From Aselliscus stoliczkanus (Eukaryota > Chordata > Mammalia > Chiroptera > Hipposideridae), in contig CM066732.1 of assembly GCA_033961575.1 (NCBI GenBank), positions 67,618,687 through 67,682,686 on the forward strand: a stretch of DNA of 64,000 bases, written 5' to 3'. The position numbers and the translations under genes were made by a program. The notes under the pieces were generated by a model, which was not told the origin of the DNA, ran no database searches, and saw only the letters and a list, made by a program, of their open reading frames with translations. Of this stretch, positions 11,491 through 23,761 are shown in pieces (the stretch's first letter is position 1; each line of letters starts with the position of its first letter).

Positions 11491-11880
11491 AAACCCAACT
11501 TATTTTTAAGAGAGAAATAACTTTAAGTACTGATAACTTTCCTTCTCACAGAGTGGATTCCATGGGTTTCTTTTGGCACATATATTCTAAGGCATCCTTT
11601 TCTGGCCCTATCTTCATGGCATATAGCATTAAGCCACACTTATAAATCCAAGAAATAAAAGCTGTTTTAAAAATGCATACTTAAAAATGAAGCAACATTT
11701 GTCTCTCTGCCCAGCCTCAGTGGGGAAGATGAGGCCAGTTGCAGGGTCACAGTAGCACAGGTGTGGAAACTGCATTTTTACTGAAGGGAAGATTGACCTT
11801 GGGAAATAAAATGGAAAAAAGTACAAATTTATGAAATCATGAAAACTACTAACTCTGAATAGAATATATTTTTTTTAAAT
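11491..11880. other. Unique-like DNA
   Basis: No recognised feature. Confidence 0.4.
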
Positions 11881-11881
11881 A

Positions 11882-11906
11882 TAACAACAACAACAACAAC
11901 AACAAA
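11882..11906 (+). repeat. (CAA)n microsatellite
   Basis: Seven to eight ACA/CAA triplets in a row. Confidence 0.95.
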
Positions 11907-12839
11907 ACCCACCTGCCCAGGGAAGAATGTGTTGAACTGCCTTCTCAAGTAATTTAATCTGAGGCCTTACTTTTTAAAGTGGCTGTCAGAAAGCCACTTT
12001 AAGTAGCAAAGAAAAATACGTCCTCATGTACTGCCAGCAGCGTGGGTTGAGAAGGGTGCTGAGACCATTAGTGGTTCAGTGACACATGCTATGACAAACT
12101 AGCAACATCCACCAACATATAGGAGGGGCCATGATGGCCCTTACTCCACCTGCTCCAGCAGCATCACTCTCCCACCCCACTTAAGCTACAGCTTCCAACC
12201 TGCCTTGGGCAATGAAATAATCACAATTATGTCTAAGATAAGGGTGAGCAGTCACTGTGTGAGGCCCTTCTATGAGAGAGATGCTTCAGTGCTTTCCCAT
12301 GTATACTCTATGGCCTCTCTTTTGCCTCTCTGCAATCTAGTCTGGATTCTCACTTGTATTGCAATGTGTTGGAGCAGCCTTGGAAGTGACCTTCACAGAA
12401 ATGAGTCATTATGTATGTTCAGCTGTGGTTCCTGGGACTTCAAATAGGCTTCTCTGCACCATGCATGGTGGTTACTGGACACTTTCCTATACTTAGCCTG
12501 TTCATCTGATGTTCAATACATGAAGAGATGATGCTGGAACTTCAGCCACAGAAGTCTGTGACATCTTGACATTAGCAATAAGATCTAATAAAGACTAAGT
12601 CTCCTTTGGCATTGCATTTTATAAATGAAAATTAAAAGGCAAAATTGAGCAAGATTTCAGTTGGCAAATATCTGGTGAACATCTACTATGTGCAAGTCTT
12701 TGGACAGTAGAGACCAAATAAATCTGGAACCCATAACAGAAAAATGAAAAGAATTGTGTGAATTTTGATATTAGAACTCTGAAAGTAAGCAACAATAAAA
12801 AGAAGATGAGAATCGCTGCTTTCTCCAACCACACTGTCC
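11907..12839. other. Unique-like DNA with a possible L2 scrap
   Basis: Mostly unrecognised. A short stretch near 12665-12725 (ctggtgaacatctactatgtg) resembles the antisense L2 3' end, but is too short to be sure. Confidence 0.35.
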
Positions 12840-13310
12840 TTGTTCCTGCTGAGGTCTTATCCTGAAAGCAGCCTTTCCATATGTGATCAGTTGCTGCTGT
12901 CTCATTTTGGCCTCATCACTTGGTGGCTGACAATACCCAGCTCATTATGAGAATCTACAATTTCATAGTTACTTGATGTACCCTCCGGAGGCACTCAGTC
13001 TCTATTAGGGCTAATAGTTTCTATTAGCATGCTGGGAACTGCCTTGCTGAAAGGGAACAGTTTTCTGTTGCAGACAGCATAATCTTGATCTCGAGCTATT
13101 GGGGTTGGCCGCCGGAATACACAGAGCTTCTTTGTGGATCATGGGTGCTTCTGGTATCTTTGGATCTGCCGGGCCATACCGTCTAAGTAGTAGGGCTGCT
13201 TATATCATAATTTTAACCTTCTGCAGAGCCAACTGCTGTTTTGGTGCACTCAAAACTGGAAGCCTCCCTCATTACTCAATAAAAGACTTGGAACAATTTT
13301 GCTAAGTATG
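12840..13310 (+). other. Unidentified segment, possibly LTR-derived
   Basis: About 470 bp less AT-rich than the flanks, ending with an ACTCAATAAAAGACTTGG block that resembles a polyadenylation signal near the 3' part of an LTR. No internal retroviral sequence adjoins it. The 68-codon plus frame at 13099-13305 has no recognised domain. Could also be unique DNA. Confidence 0.25.
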
Positions 13311-13416
13311 GTATGTAAAGAGATTAACTAAGTGCTGTGCCTCTTTCTTAGTGACAGGAAAGCAAGATGCAGTAATTTATCCTTTACATTTTTGTTACTA
13401 TCCTTTATTACTATTA

Positions 13417-16400
13417 GTTTTAATATTTTTATTAAAATATAGTTAACATACAATATTATATTAGTTTCAGGTGTACACCATCGTTATTTAACAGTACCCA
13501 CCTGGCACTATCCAGAGTTACACCACATTATTGATTATATTCCCTGAGCCAAAGAAGTGCTCACCATGATACATCCAGCAACCATCTGACACCGTACCAT
13601 GCCATCACAATATTATTGACTATATTTCCTATGCTGTATATCACCAAGCTTTGTTTTATATCTGAAAATTTGAATATGTTTTTCTTCTTTATCTTCCCCT
13701 CTTTTTAATTTTTCAATTAGAGTTGACATTCAATGTTATTTTATATTAATTTCAGGTGCAGCATAGTGGTTAGGCATTTGTATAATTTAGGAAGTCATTC
13801 CCCTGACTAGTACCCACCTGGCACTATACATAGTTTTACTATATTATTGATTATATTCCCTATATTTTATATCCCCATGACAGTTTTGTAACTACCAATT
13901 TGTATTTCTTAATCCCTTTAACTTTTTCACTCTGCTCCCAACCCCCCTCCCATTGATCACCCTGATATCTAGTATCCATCTCCCACAATACATAGTCATT
14001 ACATTATTATTATTGACTATATTCCTTATGTTGTACCCTACATCTCCATGACTACTGTATGACAACCAATTTGTAATTATTAATCCCTTCCCCTTTTCAC
14101 CTACCTCCAACCCCTCTCCCATCTGGCAACCATCAAAATGTTCTCTGTATCTGAGTTTGTTTCTATTTTGTTTGTTTGTTTATTTTGTTCTTTAGATTCC
14201 ACATATAAGTGAAATCATATGACATTTGTCTTTTGCTGACTTACTACACTCAGCACAATACCCTCTAGGTTTGTCTATGTTGTCACAGATGGCAAGATTT
14301 CCTTCTTTTTTATGGCTGAGTAATATTCTATTATATATATGTAGCACCCATTCCTTATCCATTCATCCATTCAGACACACCCAGGCTGCCTTCCTGTTTT
14401 GGCTTATGTAAATAATACTGTAGTGAACATATGGGTGAGCATGTCCCCTTGAAGTAGCATTTTGGATTTGTTCAGAGAAATACCCAGAAGTGGAATTACT
14501 AGGTCCTTCTTTGCCTCCTTGTTGTAGACTTTGTTTTAAAGTCTATTGTGTCTGGTATAAGTGTGGCAACCCCAGCTGTTTTGTTTGTTTGTTTCCATTT
14601 TCATGAAATATCTCTTTCTATTCCTTTACTTTCAGTCTGTGTGTGCCTTTTAATCTGAAGTGAATGTCTTGTAAGTAGCATATATATGGGTGTTGTTTTC
14701 TTATCCAGCTCCCATATCTTTTGATTGGAGCATTTAATCCATTTACATTGAAAGTAATTGTTGATAGATCTGTAGTTATTGCCATTTTATTCACATTTTA
14801 TTTTTTTATTTTTTTATTTTTTTCCATCTTAAAGAAGTCCCTTTAAGATTCCTTGTAATACTGGTTTGATGGTGATGAGCTCCTTTAGATTATTCTTGTA
14901 TGGGAAGCTCTTTGTCTGTCCTTTGATTCTAAATGATAGCTTTGCTGAGTAGAGTAATCTTCATTGTTATGTCCTTGCTTTTCATCACGTTGAATATTTT
15001 GTGGCAATCCCTCTTGGCCTGCAAAGTTTCTGTTGAGAAATTAGCTGAGATTCTTATGGAAGTTCCCTTGTAGGTATTTCTCTTACTGCTTTTAAGTTTC
15101 TCTTTTTGTCCTTATCTTTTGGCAGTTTGATTATGATGTGTCTTGATGTTGGCCTCTTTGGATTCATCTTGTTTGGGATTCACTGCACTTCCTGGGCTTG
15201 TATGTCTCTTTCTTTCTCCAGATTAGGGAAGTTTTCTGTCATTATTTCTTCAAGTAGGTTTTCAATTCCATGCTCTCTGTCTTCTCCTTCTGGTACCCCT
15301 ATCATACAAATGTTGGTACACTTGAGTTTGTCCCAGAGTCCCCTTAAACTCTCAGTTTTTTTAATTCTTTTTGCTGTTCTGATTGGGTGTTTTCTGCTCT
15401 CTTGTTTCTACATTGCTGCTTTGATCCTCTGCTTCATCTAACCTACTGTTGATTCCCTCTGAAGTATTCTTCATTTCTGACTGGCTCTTAATTATGTTAT
15501 TCCATTTTTATGTTTCCTATCTCTTTGTTGAACTTCTCCCTGAGATCACTGAACATCCTTACCACCAGTGTTTGGAACTCTGTGTCTGGTAGATTACTTG
15601 TCTCCATTTTATTTAGTCCTTTTTTCTGCAGCTTTGTTCTGTTCTTTTATTTAGAACATGTTTTTTTTCTCCCCCTTTTGACTGCCTCCCTATGTTTGCT
15701 TCTATATATTAGGTAGGGCTGCTATTACTCCCAGTCTTAGTAGAGTGCCTTTAAGTACTAGGGGTTCTGTGGGGCTCAGAGGCACAATCTTCTTGGTTAC
15801 TTGAGCTGTCACTCCAGGTGTGTCCCTGGTGTGGATTGTGTGTGCCCTCCTCTTGTATTTGAGCCCTGGTTGCTGTTTGCATATCAATGGGAGAGAGTGA
15901 CTCTCAGGCTCATTTGTTGTGAGGACTGGCTGTGACTACAGTGGAGGAGTTGTGGTGCAGAGGGTGACCCTACAGAGAAGGATCTGCTTCAGCAGGACTC
16001 TGGTGCCTGCCCAATCTGTGTTGTCCTTGGAGATGGCTAAGTGATGTTCCAGTTCCTTTAGAAGCTGGCCACCAGGGGGTCCAGCACCAGGACCATCTGG
16101 GATGGGACCCGCTGCCATTCAAGTTCAGCTGCAGCCCACAGGAGCCACCCAGAAGGAACCTCAAAGAAATCTGCAGATGGCCACTGCCTGTGCCATGTTT
16201 GGAAGTGCCTTGAAAGGCCAAGCTGCAAACCAAGTTTGGCTGCCACTAGTGCTGGGCTTAGGGCTGCTCACCCAGAGGTACGGGACACACCAAGCCAGAT
16301 GCTGCTTGCCTGGGTTCCATGAACCTCTGAGAGATCCTAGAAAAATCTGCAGCATGAGCCAAGGCAGGCAGTTTGTATGAAAAAGCCTCTGGAAGTAGCT

Positions 16401-17068
16401 TGGGTATGCCCAGAAAGTTGGGTGGGGCGGGGTCTCAAGTCACCAGGGCAGGCTGAATGAACAGCCAGCTTGGTGGAGACTCAGATATGGTGGCCACCTG
16501 CATCTGCACTCCAGGAAGGGAAAGGGCTCAACAAATAAACAATAGCCTCCACCTGCTCCTCCGTCCAGGATAAAGCTGCCTCTCCAGCCCCCATCCTGAA
16601 GACAGACAACTCGGTTCCACTCCAGATGTCCCTGCAAGTAATTCCATTGGTGGCTAAGTCCACGCATAACCCCTTTAAGAGGAGCACCTAGGAGTGCAGC
16701 TGCACTCAGCCTCACTCAGTCACAATCTCTGCTGGTTTTCACAACCCGAAATTATGGGGACTTCTCTTCCCGGAACTGGAACCCTGGGCTAGGGAGGGGC
16801 TGGGACCCCTTGCTCCTCTGGGGGGACCTCTGCAGCTGAGATATCCCTCCCAATTTTTAACGGTAACACACGGGTATGGGACCAGCCTGTTCCACATCTC
16901 TGTCCCTCCTCTCAGTCTGGAGGCAGCTTCTTCTGTATGTCCTTAGTTGTAGGTCTTCACTTCAGCAAGATTTTAGGTGATGATTGTTTTGTAGGTTAGT
17001 TGTAATTTTGATGTGGTTGTGAGAGAAGGTAAGCATAGCATTTACCTACTGTGCTATCTTAACTGGAA
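13417..17068 (-). mobile_element. Internally deleted L1 (half-L1-like), copy 1
   Basis: On the minus strand, about 3.65 kb in the order: a 5' end containing AAGATAGCAC (AAGATGGC-type), a 5' UTR of about 1.35 kb (15.7-17.07 kb), a decayed ORF1 region (about 14.85-15.69 kb), the first part of the ORF2 endonuclease region (about 14.51-14.78 kb), a jump straight to the ORF2 C-terminal region (14.16-14.50 kb), then the 3' UTR and an A/T-rich tail. Relative to the complete L1, about 3.2 kb of ORF2 including the reverse transcriptase is missing. The same junction occurs in the copy at 44.17-48.43 kb. A decayed target duplication (about 12 of 17 bases) may lie at 13400-13416 and 17069-17085. Its ORFs are broken, and plus-strand frames here are shadows. 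Confidence 0.82.
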
Positions 17069-18924
17069 ATCTTTTATTATTTTATATGTCGCTTATGTAC
17101 TTTTTCAGGGTTCTTTCCAAAAAATATCTGTTCTTTACTCCTACCTATTAAACACAAGTCAGAGTCTTAGTAAATGTTATGTTACAGCATACTAAATGTT
17201 ATTACCTCTCTACTTAGCCTAAGGATGGGGTTATTGTTACCTTTGGCAGGTAAATGATCCAGTTCTGGAATTTTATCCTGAGAATCTGTTTCCTGGGACC
17301 ACTTCTGATATTCTGTTTCTTGGTTGGGTTCTATCAGTATCAGATGCCAAGACAAGAATTTATGAGCAAGTGATTTATTTGGGAGATGAAGGAAATAATG
17401 GTAGGAGATGGGGGTAACTGAGACAGGGAAGGGAATAAAGCAAATGAAGTATATGTAATCAAGTCAGTTACTGCTGTGTGTAATTGGGCTTAACCCCACT
17501 GGGGAAACTGTGGCTGGCACATGCCTCAGGGTTTTCTCACTGGAGGAGATCCACCACCTCCTCTCAGTCATTGGCTGAGAGTTTGTAGGGCCGGAGGATC
17601 ATTAATTTCCCAACACTTCTGCATGGCCTGCTGCATGGGTAGGCAAAGTGAACTTCAACATCCAGAGAAGATTGTCAGGACCTTGGTTGGAAATTGAGTG
17701 AATGTGTGCCTAAGTAGCAATGGCAAAAGGATGTGGGTAAGGCAATGATGATGTCTGTTCCAATGTTCAAATATAACTACAGCAGAAAGTTTTAGGACAT
17801 ATAAGTTAAAGTTTGGAATGTGAAACATGATCCACATTCATAAAAGAACAACATTCTAATAGGTAAGAATAAATCTGTAGAGAATTATCTATTCCTCAGC
17901 TGATAAAAATATCAACAATACTACTTAACTTTTTATGGGCTATCAAGCCACTGTGGTTCCCGTTGGTTTTAGAACAGACAAGGAACATTCAGCACTTGCT
18001 ATACTGAGTGACCAGATCAGAGAACTAAGCAACATAGTTAACAGAAAGGTATTATTTTAGTAACATACTGAATAAATGAATAGCCAAGACAGATAAATTG
18101 ATATATTCATAGAGAAATTTGAATTTTGCACTATTTCCACTAAAATAAAAATTCTAGGAAAATTTTATGTCAAGTCTGTAAAACTTTGCACATATTGGGC
18201 CATTCTCCCATATAGTAGTTCATTCCATTTAGAAAATTCCAAATTTCTTTTCACTTTGCTGTTAATTTCCCTCAATTGTCACTTTAAATATAGTTTTATA
18301 ATGTATAAACTGCTGTAATTACCTTCAAATATTTCTAAATATTAGTGTTCTTCTGGTAAATATTATTTTTATACTACTCTACTTCTTTAGTTGCCAGGAA
18401 CTTTTTTTGAGGATTAGGATTTATATTTTCCTCTAAGAAGAAAGCATTAAAAAAAAAATCTTGAAAATCCATAAAGGTAATTTTTTGGCATAAATGCTCC
18501 ATTTGTTTTCAAATGCTTTTGTAAACACTCATTGTTTCCCTCAATGCTAATTATGAAAGTATTACATTGCTTCTACATTAGGGGACAAAGACAATGGTCA
18601 ATAGTTTCATTTTGAAACTCTTTAGAAAGATTTTGTTTAACAATTAGTAAGTGAGATTTTAAACAAAAGATGAATTCAAATCTCTGAAACAATTAGTATG
18701 TAATAAAGACATTTTAAACAAAGAAATTCAAATTTGCAAGACAAAGTTAGCAAGTCTCTTGATTCACCAGCTACCAGAATATTAAAATATTGTGTAATAT
18801 TTCTTTAATCTTCAGAAGTTCCTTAAAAAGAGCAAATAATTCAAACAATGTAGTCCAAAATCTATAAATTCAAACTATGTAGCTTCATGAACAGTCTCTC
18901 CTGTTTGGAAGACTTGAAAATTTT
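17069..18924. other. Unique-like DNA
   Basis: AT-rich. The 17.25-17.64 kb part has the feel of an old dispersed repeat (gagcaagtgatttatttggg...) that I cannot name. Otherwise nothing recognised. Confidence 0.4.
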
Positions 18925-19050
18925 GTGTGTGATTTCATTACTTTGGGAGTAAGGAAAGGAAAGACGGCATCAGAATATTGTTATGACTGTCTCTCTTTTA
19001 ATATGAGAGCCACATTCAAAATGCATAGGTTAAGAAACAACATTCCTAGT

Positions 19051-19155
19051 GGGCCAACTGAGTGGTGTGGTGGTTTAGTGCTAGCTTGGGAAGCCAGCGG
19101 CCCCAGTTCGGGTCCCACATATGAGGGCCAGTGACACTGCCCTCAAAGGAAAAAA
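19051..19155 (+). mobile_element. tRNA-derived SINE, type A
   Basis: Sense copy with the stem around CTTGGGAA, a B box (AGTTCGGGTCC) and a short A-rich tail. A 19-bp target duplication with two mismatches lies at 19032-19050 and 19156-19174, so it is somewhat older than copies with perfect duplications. Confidence 0.92.
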
Positions 19156-19258
19156 AAGAAACAATATTCCTGGTAATATTATACAATAAATTAGAGGGAC
19201 TTTGGTACAGATTACCATGATGTAGTCTTAATTCTGTCATTATTAAACTTTGTCTTCC

Positions 19259-19423
19259 AGGGCCGGCCGAGTGGCTCGGTTGGTCAAGAGCTCGCTCAAG
19301 AGTGCAAGCTGAGCTCTGAGCAACAGCAGTTCGATGCCCAGCCAGAGCTGAGCTGCCAACAGGTGGAAGGATGGCTCAGTTAAAAAAACCAAAAAAAACA
19401 AAAAAAACACAACACAACAAAAT
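19259..19423 (+). mobile_element. tRNA-derived SINE, type B, sense
   Basis: Head GGCCGGCCGAGTGGCTCGG, B box AGTTCGATGCC, body with GAGCTGAGCTGCC and a long A-rich tail with C interruptions. A perfect 15-bp target duplication (TAAACTTTGTCTTCC) lies at 19244-19258 and 19424-19438. Clear type example for the family. Confidence 0.94.
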
Positions 19424-19438
19424 AAACTTTGTCTTCCT

Positions 19439-19724
19439 AAGCATGACAAAGCCCTAAGTTAATTGTGATTCTCTGAATTGGTGTGAAGAGGAGCAAACCT
19501 TGTCTGGGAATGTGGGGGTCTTGGGGAAGCTGAAAAGAGGCAGGAGGGAGAGCAATTTGAGAGGACTCAGCCTTGCTCAGGAGATGGGACTACTCTGATT
19601 TCCTTTTAACTCTTTTCAAATTATGGTTGAGACAGATACTGGATTCCACTCTTTGAATTTTCTTTTTATTATTAAAATTTTTTCTTTTGAGTGCCCTGAA
19701 ATTTCACAAGCATACGTGTTTCTA
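19439..19724. other. Unique-like DNA
   Basis: No recognised feature. Confidence 0.4.
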
Positions 19725-19885
19725 AATCTTTACTACTTAAAATGTGACCTGTGGACCAACACCAATGGCATCATTTGGGAACTTGTTAGAAATGCAGAAT
19801 CTCACATCTATGGAATCAGAATTTGCATTTTAACATAATTGCCAGGTGATTTGTATACCCGTTAACATTTGAGAAGCACTGGTCT
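19725..19885 (-). mobile_element. hAT-Charlie non-autonomous element (MER5-like)
   Basis: Antisense match in style to the short mammalian Charlie-derived elements: aaatgtgacctgtggacc, cattt-ggaacttgttagaa, agaatttgcattttaaca and the terminal gagaagcactgg. The ends are diverged and the 8-bp duplication is not clear. Confidence 0.62.
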
Positions 19886-20034
19886 GTCTCCTTTTTGCTC
19901 ATATTTTCCATTTCCATTTTTTCAGTTTTACCTTCTAGCTCTTCTATAGGATTAAAACATCAGCAAACATACTTTAGCTTTCCAAGGCACATTTTTAAAA
20001 TTCTTTGATGGCTCCATTGGCATAAAATCCTAAT
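19886..20034. other. No recognised feature
   Basis: Short unique-like spacer. Confidence 0.4.
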
Positions 20035-20450
20035 CTTTTTTAAAAAAATGCAATTGATACATAACATTGTATTTGTTTTGGTTATACAAGATAATGATTT
20101 TGATATTTATATATGCTGTGAAATGATCACCGTATAAGTCTAGTTAACTTTCATCACCATACATACAGGTTTTTTTTCTTATGATGAAAACTTTCAAGAT
20201 GTAGTCTTCTTAGCAACTTTCAAATATACAATACAGCATTATTAATTATAGTCACCATGCTGTATATTAGATCCCCAGGACTTATTTATTTTAAAGCTGA
20301 AAGTTTGTACTTTTGACTACATTCACTTATTTTGTTCCCCTCATACTTCCCACCCCATCCCCATTTCTGGCAACCACCAATCTATGAGTTTGTTTTTAGA
20401 TTCCACATATGAGTGAGATGATATGGTGTTTGTCTTTGTCTGCCAAGACA
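20035..20450 (-). mobile_element. Older L1 3' fragment, antisense
   Basis: Collinear with L1 3' ends: an A/T block with 'ttgatacataacattgtattt', 'agtcaccatgctgtatattag', a C-rich block and the conserved ORF2 end 'agattccacatatgagtgag'. About 415 bp and clearly older than the complete L1 at 32.3 kb. Confidence 0.75.
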
Positions 20451-21470
20451 TGGAAACAACCTATTTTAATCTTATACATAGTGTTTTCCATCCTTAGAAT
20501 TTTAATTAGGATAAAAATTAAGTTCCCTCTATTTCTGAATTATCAATATCTTTGGGTCAGTTGTTCTGTTGGTTTGCCTTAGGTTTTTGCTTTTGTGCAT
20601 CTTTCACAAAATCTTGGAGATTTCTTGATTGTATATTCACACTCATGGAGAAGGTGTAGCTTAAGTTTGGAACTGCTGACTATGCGCCTTTCATGTTAGG
20701 TAGAGAAGAGCAGCCTGCAGGATACCACAGAAACCATTTCCAAAAATGATAAGGGATTTATTTTAATGGCCCAGGGATAGAAGACCAGTCAGTTTCTTTA
20801 CAGCATATATCATGGCTTGTGAATGGCAGTAAATACAGCATCTCTCAGAGAAGGGCAGGATCATGTTTAGGGAGGAAAGAGGGAAACCCAGCAGAGGAGT
20901 AATTCTATAGGCAGATTTACACATCTTATAGATTTCTGCTCCTCTTTCCACTGATGTTCTCTCTGCCTTCTGGCTTGGCTTTTGGTCTCTTCTGGGTTTA
21001 CTGAGATGGACTGGGGACCACCTCTAAAGCAGGCTTTGCTGTGAACTTTCTGAGTTGTGGCTTTCTCTTTCCATCTTCCAGAAAAATCATTACTATCTCT
21101 GCTTAGTGAAAGTTTTCTTTCCTATTATTATTGCTCTTGGAATTTTTTTGTCAATTGAATTTTTTTAAACTACCATTGCATTAGGAATTTTGGAGACTGA
21201 GAGTTAGATAAGTACATCTGGTTCTTAATCTTTACCAGAAGATTAAGTTTTCTGATGGTGACAGAATATTTTTTATGCAGACTTTATCCTTTGTAAATCA
21301 CTGAGTAATCTTGTGGGAATTTTTCTAAAAATGATAATAAGCTCTGTATTGACATAATTTTCACATAATCACACATACCAAGAAAGAAACTACACCTGGT
21401 CCTGACCAGAATATCAAACAGCCAAAACAGAGTAGAATGATTTTGTTCACGGGTGAGAGTGTAGGTGTGT
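20451..21470. other. Unique-like DNA
   Basis: No recognised gene. A 94-codon minus frame (21284-21568) crosses the CA repeat and is fortuitous. Confidence 0.4.
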
Positions 21471-21474
21471 GCAT

Positions 21475-21499
21475 ACACACACACACACACACACACACA
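21475..21499. repeat. (CA)n microsatellite
   Basis: About 12 CA dinucleotides in a row. Confidence 0.97.
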
Positions 21500-21635
21500 T
21501 TTTTCTGTGAGTAGCTTAACAGGCATAGTGGATACTGATTGGCATTTGTGTGCTAACAAAATGATCATGTTTTAAAATTTTATTAAAAGAAGTGCAATTT
21601 TTATCACATCTTTGAATAAACCTGACTCCTATTTT

Positions 21636-21746
21636 TTTTTTTTTTTTTTTTTTGAGGGCAGTATCACTGGCTCTCATATGTGGGATCCGAACCAGGACTG
21701 CTGGTGTCCCAAGCCAGCTCTTAACCACCACACCACTCGGTCAGCC
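21636..21746 (-). mobile_element. tRNA-derived SINE, type A, antisense
   Basis: T tract of over 15 bases, then the antisense SINE body. A perfect 15-bp target duplication (CCTGACTCCTATTTT) lies at 21621-21635 and 21747-21761. Confidence 0.94.
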
Positions 21747-21761
21747 CCTGACTCCTATTTT

Positions 21762-22082
21762 ACAGCTTATAGTATTGGTTTTATATACTTTGATAGTCAT
21801 TGCATGCTTCTGACATTACAATTTATTTTTCCATTGAGAATTTGTACATAGATGGGGTATTTACTCTTTCCAAGATAAATCATCCCAATCCTACCCTTAT
21901 GCACGAAAAGTTTTTTCTTCTATCTTGTGGTCAATTCCCTGAGTGTCTTCACTCTTTTCTCCACCAGTCATGCCTGTAGTGCTATTCATGTGAACCTCTG
22001 TAAAAGCATCCTAGGATGAGTCAGAATGCTTTCACCAGGATTCCCTCAGTTTCTCTCTTTGTTGTGTTTCCCATAGCAAAAA
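21762..22082. other. Unique-like DNA
   Basis: No recognised feature. Confidence 0.4.
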
Positions 22083-22084
22083 TA

Positions 22085-22163
22085 TTGGGTTGTCGGAAAA
22101 GTCATGATGCATTTTTGCAATGAAAAACAGAAAAAATACATTATGACTTTTCCAACAAGCCAA
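22085..22163 (+). mobile_element. 79-bp mariner-type palindromic element, copy 1
   Basis: Terminal inverted repeats of about 32 bp (TTGGGTTGTCGGAAAAGTC at the left end) differ at about four positions and surround a short A-rich loop. A TA dinucleotide precedes it at 22083-22084. The trailing CA may be a decayed TA. Length, palindromic design and TA target resemble the primate MADE1 mariner-derived element. An inverted second copy lies at 44746-44824. No transposase is encoded. Confidence 0.85.
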
Positions 22164-22639
22164 CATCTATACCTATTTTGTTATCTACTTAATTTCTTTC
22201 TTTCTCTCCCCAGATATCAATTTTGCTATTGTTGTTGTCAATGAGTAACATAATGCTTGATTTTTAGGTTTTCTTCAGACAGAAAAAAAAAAGGCAATAT
22301 TGTTTCTTTATGTTAAAGCCCATTCTGAGGCACAATTGGTGGTCCTTAAGTAGCTATAGATTATTTTATGATATATGTTAACTTGCTATTATTTTCTGAC
22401 TGTTTACTATGTTAAGAGCACTAGATTAGGCATTGGGATTCAAAGTTGAAAAAACCTAGTTACTCTTCTCCTAAAAGTTTGTAATTAAGTGTGGGTAGGA
22501 TATGAAAATGAATATATAATGTATATACTTTTGTTAGGAATTTAACTATGGAAGCCCATTTGAAATAGTGTCATTGCTTCTATTATTCTTGTATTCTTTA
22601 ATTTTTTAAAATTTCTTTTATTTCCTTCTGCATAACTGC
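22164..22639. other. Unique-like DNA
   Basis: A weak L2/MIR-like stretch near 22395-22470. Otherwise nothing recognised. Confidence 0.35.
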
Positions 22640-23210
22640 AAAGCTATCATTTAGAATCAAAGGACAGATAAAAAAGGGGCAGGGATTAAGAAGTACAAAT
22701 TGGTTGTTACAAAGTAGTCATGGGGATGTAAGGTATAATATAAGGAATATAGTAAAAAATATTGTAATAATTATCTGGTGTTAGGTGGGTATTAGATTTA
22801 TTGGGGTGCTAGATAGGAGGGTGGTTGGGGGCAGGGTAGAAAAGGTGAAGGCATTAGGAAGTTCAAGTCGGTAGTTACAAAATAGTCATGGGGATGTAAA
22901 GTAAAACATAGGAAACATATTCAATAATATAGTAATAACTACACATAGTGCCATGTTGGTGCTAGTCAGAGGGATCACTTCTTAAATTATATAAATATCT
23001 AACTACTATGCTGTACACCTGAAATTAATATAAACTGTAATTGAAAATTTTAAAAAGGGGGGAAGGTGAAGGGCAATAAATGATCCACATTTCCAGGTAT
23101 AAAACAAATAAGTCATGGGGATGTAATGTACAGCACGGGGAATATAGTCAATAATATTGTGTTAGTGTGGTACTGTGTCAGATTGTTGCTGCACTTGTCA
23201 TAGTGACAAG

Positions 23211-23278
<68 letters not shown>

Positions 23279-23364
23279 TTGATGTATATATGTCAAATAA
23301 CCTGAAATTAATAAAATATTGTATGTTAAGTATACTTTAATGAAAATCTTAATAAATAAATAAA
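22640..23364 (+). mobile_element. L1 3' UTR fragment with internal repeats
   Basis: The only sense-oriented L1 piece seen. It matches the 3' UTR of the internally deleted L1 copies, with the terminal 'aaatattgtatgttaagtat' block and an A-rich tail near 23340-23364. A motif around GTCATGGGGATGTAA recurs at 22717, 22885 and 23112, showing tandem modules of about 168 and 227 bp. The copy lacks any ORF (strong 5' truncation). A long (TA)n is embedded. Confidence 0.78.
23215..23272. repeat. (TA)n microsatellite
   Basis: About 29 TA units, inside the L1 3' UTR fragment. Likely length-polymorphic. Confidence 0.97.
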
Positions 23365-23379
23365 TGATTGGTTTCCTGA

Positions 23380-23760
23380 GTAATCTTGTTATAGGTCCTT
23401 GCTTTTCATTACTTTTAATATTTCCTGCCAATCCCTTCTGGCCTGCAAAGTTTCTGTTGACAAATCAGCTCATAGTCTTATGGCAGCTCCCTTGTAGGTA
23501 ACTAACTGCTTTTCTCTTACTGGCTTTTAGATTCTCTCTTTGTCCTTAACCTTTGACATCTTAATTATGATGTGTCTTGGTGTGGGCCTGTTTGAGTTCA
23601 TCTTGTTTGGGACTCTCTGCACTTCCTGGGATTGTAAATCTATTTCCTTTGTCAGGTTAGGGAAGTTTTCCGTTATAATTTCTTTAAATAGGTTATTATT
23701 TCCTTGCTTTTTCTCTTCTTCTGGCACCCCTACGATGCGAATGTTGGTATAAATCAAATT
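23380..23760 (-). pseudogene. L1 ORF1 fragment, antisense
   Basis: A minus-strand frame (23757-23527, 76 codons) carries the conserved ORF1p RNA-binding region: I-V-G-V-P-E-E-E, then R-P-T-P-R-H-I-I-I-K-M and V-K-D-K-E-R-I. Sequence beyond it toward 23380 continues into the ORF1 C-terminal domain with frame breaks. It lies in opposite orientation to the L1 3' UTR piece just upstream. That order does not fit simple twin-priming inversion, so the two are probably separate insertions. It ends exactly where the next DNA transposon begins. Confidence 0.8.
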
Positions 23761-23761
23761 A

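Noticed and set aside
22690..23140. Direct repeats spaced at about 168 bp as a possible CRISPR array or satellite
   Set aside because: Units are long, diverged and part of a recognisable L1 3' UTR in a mammalian context.
22640..23760. L1 5' inversion by twin priming
   Set aside because: The order is sense 3' UTR then antisense ORF1; twin priming would put the inverted 5' part before the sense 3' part with the tail outermost.
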